64,000 nucleotides of DNA from Rhizobiaceae bacterium (GCA_023953775.1 JAMLJD010000017.1:1-64000), one strand, 5' to 3'. Counted from the stretch's first letter, positions 16,984 through 26,815 are shown. Made by a program: numbers and translations. Notes: generated from the letters alone by a model not told the origin.

Positions 16984-17939
16984 GCCATGGCAGCCTGCGC
17001 CCGCTCCTGCTCCATCTCGCGGTAATCGCGCTCCTGTTCGCGCTGCAGTTCATCCTGCCGGCCTATCATCATGGCGTGCTGACCCGCATCATGACGCTCG
17101 CCGTCTTCGCAATGGGCTACAACGTTCTGTTCGGCTACACCGGGCTGCTCAGCCTCGGCCACGCGATGTTCTTTTCCGCCGGTCTCTATGGTGCCGGCCT
17201 GACCGTCTACCATCTCGGCTGGAGCGTGCCGGCGGGCTTCATCGCCGGCCTCGCCTCGGGTCTCGCGCTAGCGACCGTGATCGGCTTCCTCGCACTGCGC
17301 ACTACCGGCGTCGCCTTCATGATCGTCACGCTGATGTTCGGCCAGATTTTCTACCTGCTCACGCTCTACTTCGCCGAATATACGCGCGGCGAGGACGGAC
17401 TGGTGATCGACCAGGCAGCACGCGTCATCGAGATGGGCGACGTCTGGATCAATCTCACCGATCCGACGACGCGCTATTTTGCCGCTTGGCTGCTGTTCTC
17501 GACGGTGTTGCTGATCACTTTCTTCGTGGTCCGGAGGCCACTGGGCCGGGTGCTCGTCGCGATCCGCGAGAACGAGGAGCGCACCCGGATGCTCGGTTAC
17601 GACACCTTCGCCGCCAAGCTTGGCGCGGTCATGGTTTCGGGCGCGATCTCGGCGTCCGCTGGCGCGGCCTATGCGATGCTGTTCGGCTATATGGGCGCGA
17701 CCTTCGCCGATGTACAATATTCGATCCTGCCGCTGCTGTGGGTGCTTCTCGGAGGGGCCGCAACCACGCTGGGTCCACTGATCGGCACGGTGTTCATGTA
17801 TTACATCGTCGATCTTTCAAGCGGCTACACGACCGCCTATCTGCTCGTCGTCGGCGTAGCGCTTATCGTGCTCATCCTGTTCTTCCCCAAGGGCCTCATG
17901 GGCACTGTTCGCGAGAGGTGGCTGCCATGGCTGCCGTGA
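16980..17939 (+). CDS. livM: branched-chain amino acid-type ABC permease LivM
   Basis: A 319-residue membrane permease starting in an ATGA overlap with livH. The LivM motifs GYNVLFGYTGLLSLGHAMFF, ALRTTGVAFMIVTLMFGQ, RPLGRVLVAIRENEERTRMLGYDTF and LLGGAATTLGPLIGT are present. About nine to ten membrane segments. It overlaps livG by 13 bases. Confidence 0.93.
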   Translation: MSHGSLRPLLLHLAVIALLFALQFILPAYHHGVLTRIMTLAVFAMGYNVLFGYTGLLSLGHAMFFSAGLYGAGLTVYHLGWSVPAGFIAGLASGLALATVIGFLALRTTGVAFMIVTLMFGQIFYLLTLYFAEYTRGEDGLVIDQAARVIEMGDVWINLTDPTTRYFAAWLLFSTVLLITFFVVRRPLGRVLVAIRENEERTRMLGYDTFAAKLGAVMVSGAISASAGAAYAMLFGYMGATFADVQYSILPLLWVLLGGAATTLGPLIGTVFMYYIVDLSSGYTTAYLLVVGVALIVLILFFPKGLMGTVRERWLPWLP

Positions 17940-18688
17940 CACCTCTTCTATCGACGGATGGCCTCACACGCAGCTTCGGCGGGCTGAAGGCCGTCGAGGA
18001 TGTCGACCTGACGGTCGACGAGGGCGAGATCCGCGCGATCATCGGTCCCAATGGCGCCGGAAAGACGACGCTCGTCAGCCTCGTCTGCGGACGTATCGCG
18101 CCGAGCGCGGGGCGGATAAGCTTCGCGGGCCGCGATATCACGGCAATGCCGGCCCACAAGCGTGTTCATGCCGGCATCGCCTATACGTTCCAAATCACCA
18201 GCGTCTATTCCGAACTAACCGCAGCGGAAAACGTCGCGCTGGCGGTCCAGCGCGTGCTTCTCGGCAAGGGTGCGAAGAAGGAACATCGTTTCTCCGCCGC
18301 CGAGCTCGACCGGGGTGTAGCAGACGCGCTCGACCGGGTCGGTCTGGCCGAGCGGGCCGGCGTGAAGGCCGGCAACCTCGCCTACGGGCACCAGCGCCTG
18401 CTCGAGATCGCCATGGGCTTGGCGCTGAAGCCGCGTTTGCTCATTCTCGACGAGCCGACACAAGGTCTCTCCGATGGCGAGATCGCGGACTTCATTACCC
18501 TGGTGCGCGATATCGCCGAGACGGCGACCGTGCTTCTGATCGAGCACAACATGCCGCTGGTGATGGAACTCGCCGAGAAGATCACGGTGATGAATTTCGG
18601 CCATATTCTGGCCGAAGGCACGCCTGCCGAAATCCGCGCCGACAAACGGGTGCAGGATGCCTATCTCGGGACGGGCGGCGATGACTGA
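17927..18688 (+). CDS. livG: ABC transporter ATP-binding protein LivG
   Basis: A 253-residue ATPase. Walker A is GPNGAGKTT. The signature region is the LivG variant LAYGHQRLLEIAMGLA, Walker B is LLILDEPTQGL, and the switch His is in LLIEHNM. The start at 17927 lies inside the end of livM, which is usual in these operons. It forms a heterodimer with LivF to energise import. Confidence 0.93.
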   Translation: MAAVTPLLSTDGLTRSFGGLKAVEDVDLTVDEGEIRAIIGPNGAGKTTLVSLVCGRIAPSAGRISFAGRDITAMPAHKRVHAGIAYTFQITSVYSELTAAENVALAVQRVLLGKGAKKEHRFSAAELDRGVADALDRVGLAERAGVKAGNLAYGHQRLLEIAMGLALKPRLLILDEPTQGLSDGEIADFITLVRDIAETATVLLIEHNMPLVMELAEKITVMNFGHILAEGTPAEIRADKRVQDAYLGTGGDD

Positions 18689-19388
18689 CGCGCTGACCAT
18701 CTCCGGGCTCGACACCTATTACGGCAATGTGCAGGTGCTCCGCTCCTTCGACCTCGACCTTAGAAGCGGCGAGGTTCTGTGCCTGCTGGGGCGCAACGGG
18801 GCCGGCAAGACAACCGCGCTGAAGGCGATAATGGGACTGGTCGCGGCGCGGGCCGGCTCGATCGTCAAGGATGGCAGGGACCTGACCCGGCTCGCCGCGC
18901 ATGAGGTGCCGAAGACGGGCGTCGCCTATGTGCCGCAGGGTCGGAGGCTATTCGCGGAACTGACCGTGGCCGAGAATATCGAGATCGGGTTGATGACCCG
19001 GGCGAAGGGGCGGGATACGTGCGATGCGGTGCTGGCCCTGTTTCCCGTCCTGCGGGAACGCTACCGCCAGCGCTCGGGCACGCTGTCGGGCGGGGAACAG
19101 CAGATGCTGGCCATGGCGCGGGCGCTGTGCCTGGAACCCGACGTGCTGCTGCTCGACGAACCGACCGAAGGGCTGATGCCGTCGATGATCGCGCGCATTC
19201 GAGAGACGGTGGCCGAACTGCGCGGACGCGGCGTGTCGACAATCCTCGTCGAACAGCGCGTCGATGCCGTATTGCCGGTCGCCGACCGCGTTGCCTTCAT
19301 CGAGAACGGCCAGAACCGCGAGACCGTGCCCGTCGACACGCTTCGCGCCGATCCGGACTTCGTACATCGTTACGTCGGCGTCGGCTGA
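18681..19388 (+). CDS. livF: ABC transporter ATP-binding protein LivF
   Basis: A 235-residue ATPase with Walker A GRNGAGKTT, signature LSGGEQQMLAMARAL, Walker B VLLLDEPTEGL and switch region ILVEQRVD. I use the ATG at 18681 (MTDALTISGL), overlapping livG by 8 bases, rather than an ATG eight codons earlier. Last gene of the first LIV-type importer. A convergent pncA gene ends 65 bp downstream. Confidence 0.93.
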   Translation: MTDALTISGLDTYYGNVQVLRSFDLDLRSGEVLCLLGRNGAGKTTALKAIMGLVAARAGSIVKDGRDLTRLAAHEVPKTGVAYVPQGRRLFAELTVAENIEIGLMTRAKGRDTCDAVLALFPVLRERYRQRSGTLSGGEQQMLAMARALCLEPDVLLLDEPTEGLMPSMIARIRETVAELRGRGVSTILVEQRVDAVLPVADRVAFIENGQNRETVPVDTLRADPDFVHRYVGVG

Positions 19389-19439
19389 GCCTTCTTCAGC
19401 GCGGCTGATTGCCTCGCATTGCATAAGTGCTTGAAGGCT
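19388..19439. terminator. weak candidate bidirectional terminator between livF and pncA
   Basis: TCAGC-GCG-GCTGA forms a short hairpin at 19396-19408, and AGCCTTC (19388-19394) pairs at longer range with GAAGGCT (19433-19439). No clear U-runs are present, so termination is only suggested by the convergent gene arrangement. Confidence 0.25.
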
Positions 19440-19453
19440 GACCCGGCTCGTCG

Positions 19454-20053
19454 TCAGACGAGCTGAACGCCTTCGTCGCGCATCCGCTTCGTCATGGCGG
19501 CAAGGGAACCCTCCAGATCGATCGCCCGGCATCCTTCCATGTAGACCGTCGCGGCAAGGCCCAGCCTGGCCGCATCGATCGCCGAGAATGCGACGCAGAA
19601 ATCGGTGGCGAGCCCTGCCAGCGTGACATGCGTGATACCGCGCTCCTTGAGATAGCCGCCGAGGCCGGTCGGGGTGGTGTGGTCGTTCTCGAAGAAGGCC
19701 GAGTAGCTGTCGATCGCGGTTCGAAAGCCCTTGCGCACCACGAGCTCCGCCTTTGTCCATTCGAGCTCGGGGTGAAATGCCGCGCCCTCGCTCCCCTGTA
19801 TGCAGTGATCGGGCCACAGTGTTTGCGTGCCATATGGCATCTCGATGCTCTCGAAGGGCTGCCGGCCCGGATGGTTCGAGGCGAAGCTCGAATGGCCGGC
19901 CGGATGCCAGTCCTGGGTCAGGACGACGTGTTCGAAGCGCTCTGCGAGGCGGTTGATCACCGTGACGACCTGGTCTCCTTCCGAAACCGCCAGCGCGCCG
20001 CCGGGACAGAAATCGTTCTGCACGTCGATGATGATCAGCGCTTCGTTCGCCAT
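19454..20053 (-). CDS. pncA: nicotinamidase (pyrazinamidase)
   Basis: A 199-residue isochorismatase-fold enzyme that hydrolyses nicotinamide to nicotinate and ammonia. The catalytic triad is visible as Asp10 (IIIDVQNDF), Lys108 (VVRKGF) and Cys153 (ATDFCVAF). Metal ligands are in DWHPAGH (Asp48, His50) with His61 downstream. The start at 20053 (MANEALIII) has a strong GAGGAG site. The gene diverges from the molybdenum-hydroxylase operon across an intergenic region containing a candidate operator, which suggests co-regulation and makes nicotinate the likely substrate of that operon. Confidence 0.94.
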   Translation of the reverse strand: MANEALIIIDVQNDFCPGGALAVSEGDQVVTVINRLAERFEHVVLTQDWHPAGHSSFASNHPGRQPFESIEMPYGTQTLWPDHCIQGSEGAAFHPELEWTKAELVVRKGFRTAIDSYSAFFENDHTTPTGLGGYLKERGITHVTLAGLATDFCVAFSAIDAARLGLAATVYMEGCRAIDLEGSLAAMTKRMRDEGVQLV

Positions 20054-20151
20054 GTCGTCTCCTCGGCGGGTCCATATCCCGGGCATGAATTCGCAGTTTC
20101 GGACAGTGACCCGGAAAACTCGGCTTTGACAAGTGGCGCGTCGCTGATATC

Positions 20152-20165
20152 ATTTGCGTACGAAT
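20152..20165. promoter_or_regulatory. candidate operator between pncA and the Mo-hydroxylase operon
   Basis: ATTTGCGTACGAAT agrees at 11 of 14 positions with ATTTGTATACTAAT at 31185, including both ATT/AAT ends and the G...TAC core. It lies 25 bp upstream of the FAD-subunit start and about 100 bp from pncA, so it could control both. Proposed regulator: the MarR protein at 26812. Confidence 0.5.
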
Positions 20166-20189
20166 GAATTTGGCGGCCAACGCCGAGGG

Positions 20190-21065
20190 ATGGACAGGGT
20201 GCCACGCTACGCCAGACCGGCATCGATCGACGAGGCGACAACGCTTCTGGCGGAAGGTCGCTGGCAGGTGCTTTCCGGTGGTACGGACTTCTATCCAGCG
20301 CTCGGCAACCGGCCACTTCGGGCCGACGTGCTAGACATCAACGGCATCGCCAGCATCGCCGGCGTTGAGGAAACCGCGACGCATGTCGTGATCGGCGCAA
20401 GGACGACTTGGGCCGCCCTGATCCGCACGCCGCTGCCGGCTGCCTTCGACGCCCTGAAACAGGCGGCGCGCGAGGTGGGATCCATCCAAATCCAGAATAC
20501 CGGCACGATCGCGGGCAATCTTTGCAACGCCTCTCCCGCTGCCGATGGCGTACCGGCGCTGCTGGTGATCGATGCGGAGGTGGAGCTTGCCTCATTGGCC
20601 GGCCGGCGGCATTTGCCATTGGCTGAATTCGTTCGCGGCAACCGCGACACGGCACTGCGGCCGGACGAGCTGATGACCGCGGTACGGATTCCCCGGTCGG
20701 CGGTTTCCGGGTCTTCCTCCTTCGTCAAGCTCGGCGCGCGGCGTTATCTGGTGATCTCGATCGCGATGGCGGCGGCAAGGATCCACCTCTCCGAAGAGGG
20801 ACGTATTGCGGAAGCGGCGATCGCGGTCGGCGCCTGCTCGGCCGTGGCGCAAAGGCTCGGGACGCTGGAGCAAGCCATTCTGGGTGAGGACGCCGCGACC
20901 GTTGCGGCGGTGCTTGCCGACGAGCGGCACTTCGCAGGTCTTTCGCCCATCGACGACGTACGCGGCACGGCAGACTATCGCCGGCGCGCGGCGCGCGAGA
21001 TCGTCCGGCGTGCCATCGAGCGTACCTGTGCGGACGCCGAGCAGTTCGGGGAGCGCGCGGCATGA
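20190..21065 (+). CDS. molybdenum hydroxylase FAD-binding subunit (CoxM/XdhB family)
   Basis: A 291-residue FAD-binding subunit of a xanthine dehydrogenase-family hydroxylase, passing electrons from the [2Fe-2S] clusters to an acceptor. Family motifs are VLSGGTDFYPALGN (first flavin motif, normally GGT(D/S)) and QIQNTGTIAGNLCNASPAAD (second flavin motif). The C-terminal CO_deh_flav_C domain follows (FVKLGARRYLVISIAMAA). I use ATG 20190; GTG 20199 is also possible and is better spaced from the GAGGG sequence. It overlaps the next gene by ATGA. In this context it is probably a subunit of a nicotinate dehydrogenase-type enzyme, an inference from the 6-hydroxynicotinate reductase downstream. Confidence 0.88.
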   Translation: MDRVPRYARPASIDEATTLLAEGRWQVLSGGTDFYPALGNRPLRADVLDINGIASIAGVEETATHVVIGARTTWAALIRTPLPAAFDALKQAAREVGSIQIQNTGTIAGNLCNASPAADGVPALLVIDAEVELASLAGRRHLPLAEFVRGNRDTALRPDELMTAVRIPRSAVSGSSSFVKLGARRYLVISIAMAAARIHLSEEGRIAEAAIAVGACSAVAQRLGTLEQAILGEDAATVAAVLADERHFAGLSPIDDVRGTADYRRRAAREIVRRAIERTCADAEQFGERAA

Positions 21066-23808
21066 CGGTCGACCGCGTGCCCTTAGCCTTCTCTGTCAAT
21101 GGCCAGGACGTCACCGTCGACGCAGTGCCTGTCGCACGGGCATCGGCGGTGCTGCGCGACCAGCTTGGCCTCACCGGTACCAAGGTCGGCTGCGACGCGG
21201 GCGACTGCGGCGCCTGCACCGTTCTGATCGACGGCGAGGCGGTCTGCGCCTGCCTTGAGCCGGCGTCACGCCTCGACGGACGAACGGTGCGCACGGTCGA
21301 AGGCCTCGCCAATGGGTCTCTGTCGGCGCTGCAATCGGCCTTCCTGCGCCATGGGGCGGCACAGTGCGGCATCTGCACGCCGGGCTTTCTCGTCGCCGCC
21401 TCGGCACTGCTCGAGCGCAATTCCAGCCCGGACGACGAAGAGATCGCGGATGCGCTCGGCGGCGTTTTGTGCCGCTGCACCGGCTATCGCAAGATACTCG
21501 CGGCGGTGGCCGAGGTGGCGCGCGGCAACGAAGCCGAAGGCTGGCAGGATCCGGTCGCCGGCCGCGCCGTCGGCGCGCCGGTTATGCGGCTCGACGGCGT
21601 ACCGAAAGTTTCCGGCGCCGAGCCATTCGGCGCCGATGGCTGGCCGCGCGAGGCGCTCGCGGTAGCAGTCGTGCGTTCGCCGCACTGGCATGCATCCTTC
21701 GCATTCGGTGACCTTGACGCGTTCGTGGCGCAGCGGCCGGGCATCGAAGCCGTCTTCACGGCAGCCGACATTCCCGGTCGCAACAGATTTGGTGTCATTC
21801 CGGCCTATGCCGACCAGCCGGCACTCGCCGAGGAGACGGTCCGGTTTCGCGGCGAAGCCGTGGCGCTCGTCGCCGGCAGCCGCGACGCGATGGCCGGGTT
21901 CGACGCGTCGGACTTTCCGGTGTTCTGGACCGAGCTGCCGCATACGCTCGACCAGATCGAGGCGCGAAAAGAAGGCGCGCCGCTGGTGCATGCGGACCGT
22001 ACCGGCAATCTGCTCATCGAGGGCGCGGTGCGCCGCGGCGATCCCGACACGGCGCTGGGAAGTTCTGCCGTGACGGTGTCGGGTGCACTGGCGACGTCCT
22101 ATGTCGAGCACGCTTATGTCGAGCCTGAAGCCGGCTTTGCATTCATGGATGGTGAGACTCTCGTCATCAGAGCCTGCACGCAGTCGCCTTTCATGGATCG
22201 CGACGACACGGCAGCCGTGCTCGGCCTCGCGTCCGAGAAGGTGCGCATCGTACCGACCGCAACCGGCGGTGGCTTCGGCTCCAAGCTCGACCTTTCAGTC
22301 CAGCCTCTGATCGGCCTCGTCGCGCTGAAGACCGGGAGGCCAGCCGCGCTCGCCTATACGCGGTCCGAGTCCATGGCGTCGACGACCAAGCGCCATCCCG
22401 CGGCGATGCGCGCCACCATCGGCGCCGGTGCCGACGGCGTCATCACTGGCATGGTGTTCGAGGGCGACTTCAATACCGGCGCCTATGCAAGCTGGGGGCC
22501 GACCGTGGCGGTGCGCGTTCCGGTTCATGCGTCAGGGCCGTATCTGGTGCCGAACTACCGCGCCGTCGGTCGCGCAATCCACACAAACGGTCCGATCTCG
22601 GGCGCGTTTCGCGGTTTTGGCGTGCCGCAGGCAGGATTGATGCAGGAAACGCTGTTCGACAAGCTGGCCGATAGGCTCGGCTTGGACCGGCTTGAGTTCC
22701 GGCTGAGGAACGCGTTGCGCAACGGCCAGTCGACGGTGAGCGGCCACATGCTGGAAAGCGGTGTCGGGATCGTCGAATGCCTCGAAGCGCTCAAGTCGCA
22801 CTGGGACCGCGCTCTGGCCGACGCTGCCGCCCGCAATGCCGAGGACGGACCCGTCCGCCGCGGTGTCGGCGTGGCATCCTGCTGGTACGGCTGCGGCAAT
22901 ACCGGCATTCCCAATCCCTCGACGATCAAGGTGGGATCGCGCCAGAAGGGCGTGTGGTGCTTCATCAGGGCGCGGTCGATATCGGCCAGGGATCGAACAC
23001 AGTGATCGCGCAGATCTGCGCCGACGCGCTGGGCCTTCCGCTATCGGATGTCGAGTTGCGCGACGCCGATACCGCGCATACGCCGGATGCCGGCAAGACC
23101 TCCGGCTCGCGCCAGACCTTCATCACGGGCAAGGCGGCCGAAAAGGCCGGACGCGCTCTGCGCGATGCAATCCTGCGCTACGCGAACGTCTCGCCGGAGG
23201 CCGAATTGTCGCTCGAAGGCGCGACGCTGCGGCTGCGCGATGGCGACGCGACGCGCGACATCGACCTCGCAGCGCTCGCCGTCGATGCGGATGGGTTCGT
23301 ATTCGGCGCCGCCGAAAGCTATGATCCGCCGACCCAGCCGCTCGATGCCGACGGGCAGGGCCGACCCTACGCCGTCTTTGGCTACGGCGCGCAGATCGCG
23401 GAACTCGAGGTCGATGTTCGGCTGGGAACCGTAAAGCTGATCAAGATCACCGCCGCGCACGATGTCGGCCGGGCGATCAATCCGCTGCTGGCCGAGGGCC
23501 AGATCGAGGGTGGCATCGCGCAGGGCATCGGCATGGCGCTGATGGAGGAATACGTACCCGGCCGTACGGAGAACCTGCACGACTACCTGATCCCGACCAT
23601 CGGCGACGTCCCGCCGATCGAGTCCATCCTGGTGGAAGTTACGGATCCGGAAGGACCGTTCGGCGCCAAGGGACTTGGAGAGCATGTCCTGATCCCCACG
23701 GCGCCGGCGATCCTCAACGCGATCCGCCATGCTACCGGAGTCGCGCCCGACACCGTGCCCGCAACGCCGGCCCGTGTACTGGCGGCGATCAGAGAGGCGC
23801 GGCAATGA
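21062..23808 (+). pseudogene. molybdenum hydroxylase, fused [2Fe-2S] and molybdopterin subunits, frameshifted
   Basis: One polypeptide of about 915 residues if repaired. Residues 1-160 hold the two [2Fe-2S] clusters (CDAGDCGACTV...C, CGICTPGF and CRCTGY). The rest is the molybdopterin-binding subunit with TATGGGFGSKLD, ISGAFRGFGVPQ and, near the C-terminus, FGAKGLGEHVL, which contains the catalytic Glu of the family. The reading frame breaks at about 22933-22936. The first frame reads STIKVG then becomes unrelated and stops at 23005; the other frame resumes with IAPEGRVVLHQGAVDIGQG. Restoring one G (GTGGGG instead of GTGGG) joins them as STIKVGIAPEG. Predicted to hydroxylate nicotinate at C6. 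The frameshift is either real decay or a homopolymer sequencing error. Confidence 0.85.
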
Positions 23809-25339
23809 ACGAACTGGTTGATCGCTTCGAGACCACGATCCCGGCGCGGCGAAGTCAGGCGGAAAGCTGCGCTGCGACGCCTGCCCCGTGATGTGCTATA
23901 TCGCCGAAGGCCGCACCGGCGCATGCGACCGATACGGCAATTTCGACGGCCGCATCGTGCGCACCGATCCACTGCGCATTCTCGAACATGCGGTCGAGGA
24001 CGGGCAGTCCGTTGTGCCTTTCGACGGCGAGGCGTGGAACGGCGAGCTCGTCAATACAAGGCCGCGTTTCGTGACCGGCATCGGCGCGGGCACCACCTAT
24101 CCCGACTACAAGCCGGCGCCCTTCATCGTGTCGCAGGAGGTCGAGGGCGTCGACCTGGTCACGGTGGTGACCGAGGGCATCTTCAGCTATTGCGGCGTCA
24201 AGGTGAAGATCGATACCGACCGGCATCTCGGTGCCGAGACCGCCACGGTGATGGCCGACGGCGAGCCGGTCGGACACGTCACCACCGCCGAGTACGGCTC
24301 GCAGATGCTGTCACTCGGCGGCGTCAGGCACCTGACTGGCGGCTCGAAATCCGAAGGCCGCGTGACTTGCGACACCCTGCTTGCATTGTGCAATAAGCAG
24401 CCCGTCGAACTGACCGTGGAAGGCGGCTCGAAGATCGTCGTCCAGGCCGGCAAGCCACCGGTGATCGACGGCGTCGCCGAGCATCGCATGCGGGTCGGTT
24501 GTGGCTCCGCCACGATCGGGATGTTCGCCGCCCAATGGAAGGATCTGGTCGACGAAGTGGTGGTTGTCGACGACCACATCACCGGTGTCGTGTCCGAGCA
24601 TCAGGCGGGCAAGGTGCTCGACTGGCCGGATACGGGCATCAAGATCATCGGTCGGCGGTCGACGCCGGGGCGCTATTTCAAGGTTTCGGAGCCCGGCACC
24701 GGCTGGGGCGGAACGACGATCTCCGATCCGCTCGAGATTCTCGGCGACTTCAACGCCAAGAAAGGCGCGAAGCCTGGCCTGTCGCTGCTCATGGTATCGA
24801 CCACCGGCGAGCAGTTCGCCTACTTCGAACTCGACGATGCGCTGAAGCCGGTGCCGAGGCCGTTCCCTGAAAGACTGCGAAAATCGGTCGAGCTGATCGA
24901 GCAGAATTGCGAGCCGGCACTGTGCACCGTTCTGTTCATGGGCGGGGCGGGCGGTTCCCTGCGCGCCGGCGTGACCGAGAATCCCGTCAACCTCACGCAT
25001 TCGGTGCACGCCCTCAGGACCTACGTCACCTGCGGCGGTGCGCCGGTCTACGTCTGGCCGGGCGGCGGCATCACGCTGATGGTCGATGTCGCGACCATGC
25101 CCGACAATTCCTTCGGCTATGTACCTACGCCGGCGCTTGTCGCCCCGATCGAGTTCACGCTTCGGCGCGACGACTACGAGTCGCTCGGCGGCTATGGCGG
25201 CGAGATCCGGTCGATCGACGATGTTAGAGTCCGTGGCGGCGAGTATCACAACGAACGCGTCGGTGAAGCTGCGGCGCCGGGCGGGGTCTGGCCGCCGCTG
25301 GCGCAACTGCGCCGCATGAAGCCGGCAAACGGATCATGA
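23805..25339 (+). pseudogene. 6-hydroxynicotinate reductase, N-terminal frameshift
   Basis: The long frame from 23888 (483 residues) matches proteins annotated as 6-hydroxynicotinate reductase, the ferredoxin-dependent enzyme reducing 6-hydroxynicotinate to 1,4,5,6-tetrahydro-6-oxonicotinate. It contains GIFSYCGVKVKIDTD, SLGGVRHLTGGSK, MRVGCGSATIGMF and LFMGGAGGSLRAG. The natural start is the ATG at 23805, overlapping the preceding stop (ATGA), but that frame runs only 27 codons. In the long frame the bases just upstream of 23888 encode GGKLRCDACPVMC, completing a C-x2-C-x3-C iron-sulfur motif with a further Cys at TGACDRYGN. A one-base loss near 23850 (CGGCGAAG, probably once CGGCGGAAG) explains the split. 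As it stands the gene would lose its cluster Cys residues. Confidence 0.82.
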
Positions 25340-26238
25340 ACGGGCCGCAGATCGTCTGGCTTCCGGATGGCCGCCGCCTCCACATGAACCATGGGCCCAT
25401 CGATCTGGTGGTCGAGGCGTATGGCGACGATGCCGAGGTTGAACTGGCGTACCGCCAGGCAGCGGCGCGATTCCAGACGATCCTTGACGAACTCGTGGCT
25501 GAACTGCCGGAGCTGCGCCGGCGAAGCGACCGTCGGCCGCGTACGTTCGCAGGCTCGACGGCGTGTCGGATGGAGGCGGCGGCATCGCTGTTCGCGCCGA
25601 CATTCGTCACGCCCATGGCCGCGGTCGCGGGGGCGGTAGCGGACGAGATGCTGGCGGCCATGACCGCCGGGCGCCGGCTGGAGAAAGCCTATGTCAACGA
25701 CGGCGGCGACAGCGCATTGCATATCGTGCCCGCCGGCCGGCTTGACGTCGCGATTGGCGGCACGGGGCATGGCCTGGCGGACCGGATTTCCATACCGGGC
25801 TCGTCGCGCGTGCGTGGCGTTGCGACCAGCGGCTGGCGCGGCCGCAGCCATTCGCTCGGCATTGCGGACGCCGTTACCGTTCTGGCGCGCTCGGCGGCGA
25901 TCGCAGATGTCGCTGCGACGCTGATCGCCAATGACGTGGACTTGCCGGGCCACCTCGCGATAGCGCGGACTCCTGCCCGCCGGCTCGCGCCGGACAGCGA
26001 TCTGGGCGACAGGAAGGTGACTACTTCCGTCGGGGTGCTGTGCGCGCAGGACGTCGACGAGGCGCTTGCAAGAGGTGCCGCAACCGCGGCCCGGTATATG
26101 GAAGCGGACCTGATCGAGGCCGCTGCGCTGTTCCTGAACGGGCGGTCGCATGTCGTCGGAACCGTCCAGGGGTTCGGCAGCTCGGAGATGCGCCCGCCAG
26201 GTGAAACAGGAAGATTAGTCGAGGAAACACATGGCTGA
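25336..26238 (+). CDS. UPF0280 family protein (ApbE-like fold)
   Basis: A 300-residue protein of the UPF0280 family, distantly related to ApbE flavin transferases. Landmarks are MEAAASLFAPTFVTPMAAVAGAVADEML, VNDGGDSALHI, GIATSGWRGRSHSLGIADAVTVLA-like residues (VATSGWRGRSHSLG) and a conserved-looking ANDVDLPGH. The start overlaps the reductase stop (ATGA) and its end overlaps the next gene by 8 bases. Its role is unknown. Since ApbE relatives attach FMN covalently, cofactor handling for the adjacent flavin/iron-sulfur reductase is a testable idea, not an established function. Confidence 0.85.
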   Translation: MNGPQIVWLPDGRRLHMNHGPIDLVVEAYGDDAEVELAYRQAAARFQTILDELVAELPELRRRSDRRPRTFAGSTACRMEAAASLFAPTFVTPMAAVAGAVADEMLAAMTAGRRLEKAYVNDGGDSALHIVPAGRLDVAIGGTGHGLADRISIPGSSRVRGVATSGWRGRSHSLGIADAVTVLARSAAIADVAATLIANDVDLPGHLAIARTPARRLAPDSDLGDRKVTTSVGVLCAQDVDEALARGAATAARYMEADLIEAAALFLNGRSHVVGTVQGFGSSEMRPPGETGRLVEETHG

Positions 26239-26815
26239 GTTCACGCTGCGCAGACTTGTCGTCGTGCAGGAGGAAATCTTCCACGACGGAGGGCCGAGGC
26301 TGGATGTTCCGCGTCGGCGCGCCGCCGCGCTGGCGCTCGTCGGCAATCCCTTCGCCGGCCGTTTTGTTGGCGAGCTGCAGCCGGTAATGGATGATCTGAA
26401 GCCGCTTGGCCTCACGATGACCGACCGGCTCGTCGAGGTGCTGGGCGGAGATGCTTCGGCGATCGACGGCTACGGCAAGGGTGCGATCGTCGGCACTGCC
26501 GGCGAGATCGAGCATGGCGCCATGTGGCACGTGCCCGGCGGCTATGCGATGCGCGAGCGGCTTGGTGAGGCCAAGGCCATCGTGCCCTCCGCCATGAAGG
26601 TCGGCGGGTTCGGCGCGCGGCTGGACGTGCCCCTCGGCCACATCAACGCCGCCTATGTGCGCAGCCATTTCGACGCAATGGAGGTCGGCGTGCCCGATGG
26701 TCCTCGCCCCGACGAGATCCTGTTCTGCCTCGTCATGTCCTGCGGCGGCCGACCCCATGCCCGCATGGGCGGCCTCGCCGTGGCCGATGTCAAGGGCGAG
26801 GACGGATTGCGATGA
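26231..26815 (+). CDS. amino acid synthesis (AA_synth, DUF1185) family protein
   Basis: A 194-residue protein of the AA_synth/DUF1185 family, which has known structures but no firmly established reaction. Typical features are the N-terminal RRLVVVQEEIFHDGG, GNPFAGRF, AIVGTAGEIEHGAMWHVPGGYAMR and VGGFGARLDVPLGHINAAYVRSHFDAMEV. It recurs next to ring-reduction and hydantoinase-type genes, so it probably acts on a ring-opened or enamine-like intermediate. Start (ATG 26231) overlaps the preceding gene; its stop overlaps the MarR gene (ATGA). Confidence 0.85.
   Translation: MAEFTLRRLVVVQEEIFHDGGPRLDVPRRRAAALALVGNPFAGRFVGELQPVMDDLKPLGLTMTDRLVEVLGGDASAIDGYGKGAIVGTAGEIEHGAMWHVPGGYAMRERLGEAKAIVPSAMKVGGFGARLDVPLGHINAAYVRSHFDAMEVGVPDGPRPDEILFCLVMSCGGRPHARMGGLAVADVKGEDGLR

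Noticed and set aside
22925-22950. Programmed frameshift or recoding in the Mo-hydroxylase gene
   Set aside because: No slippery heptamer with downstream structure and no in-frame TGA for selenocysteine at the break; a missing G in a G run explains both the break and the exact restored sequence.
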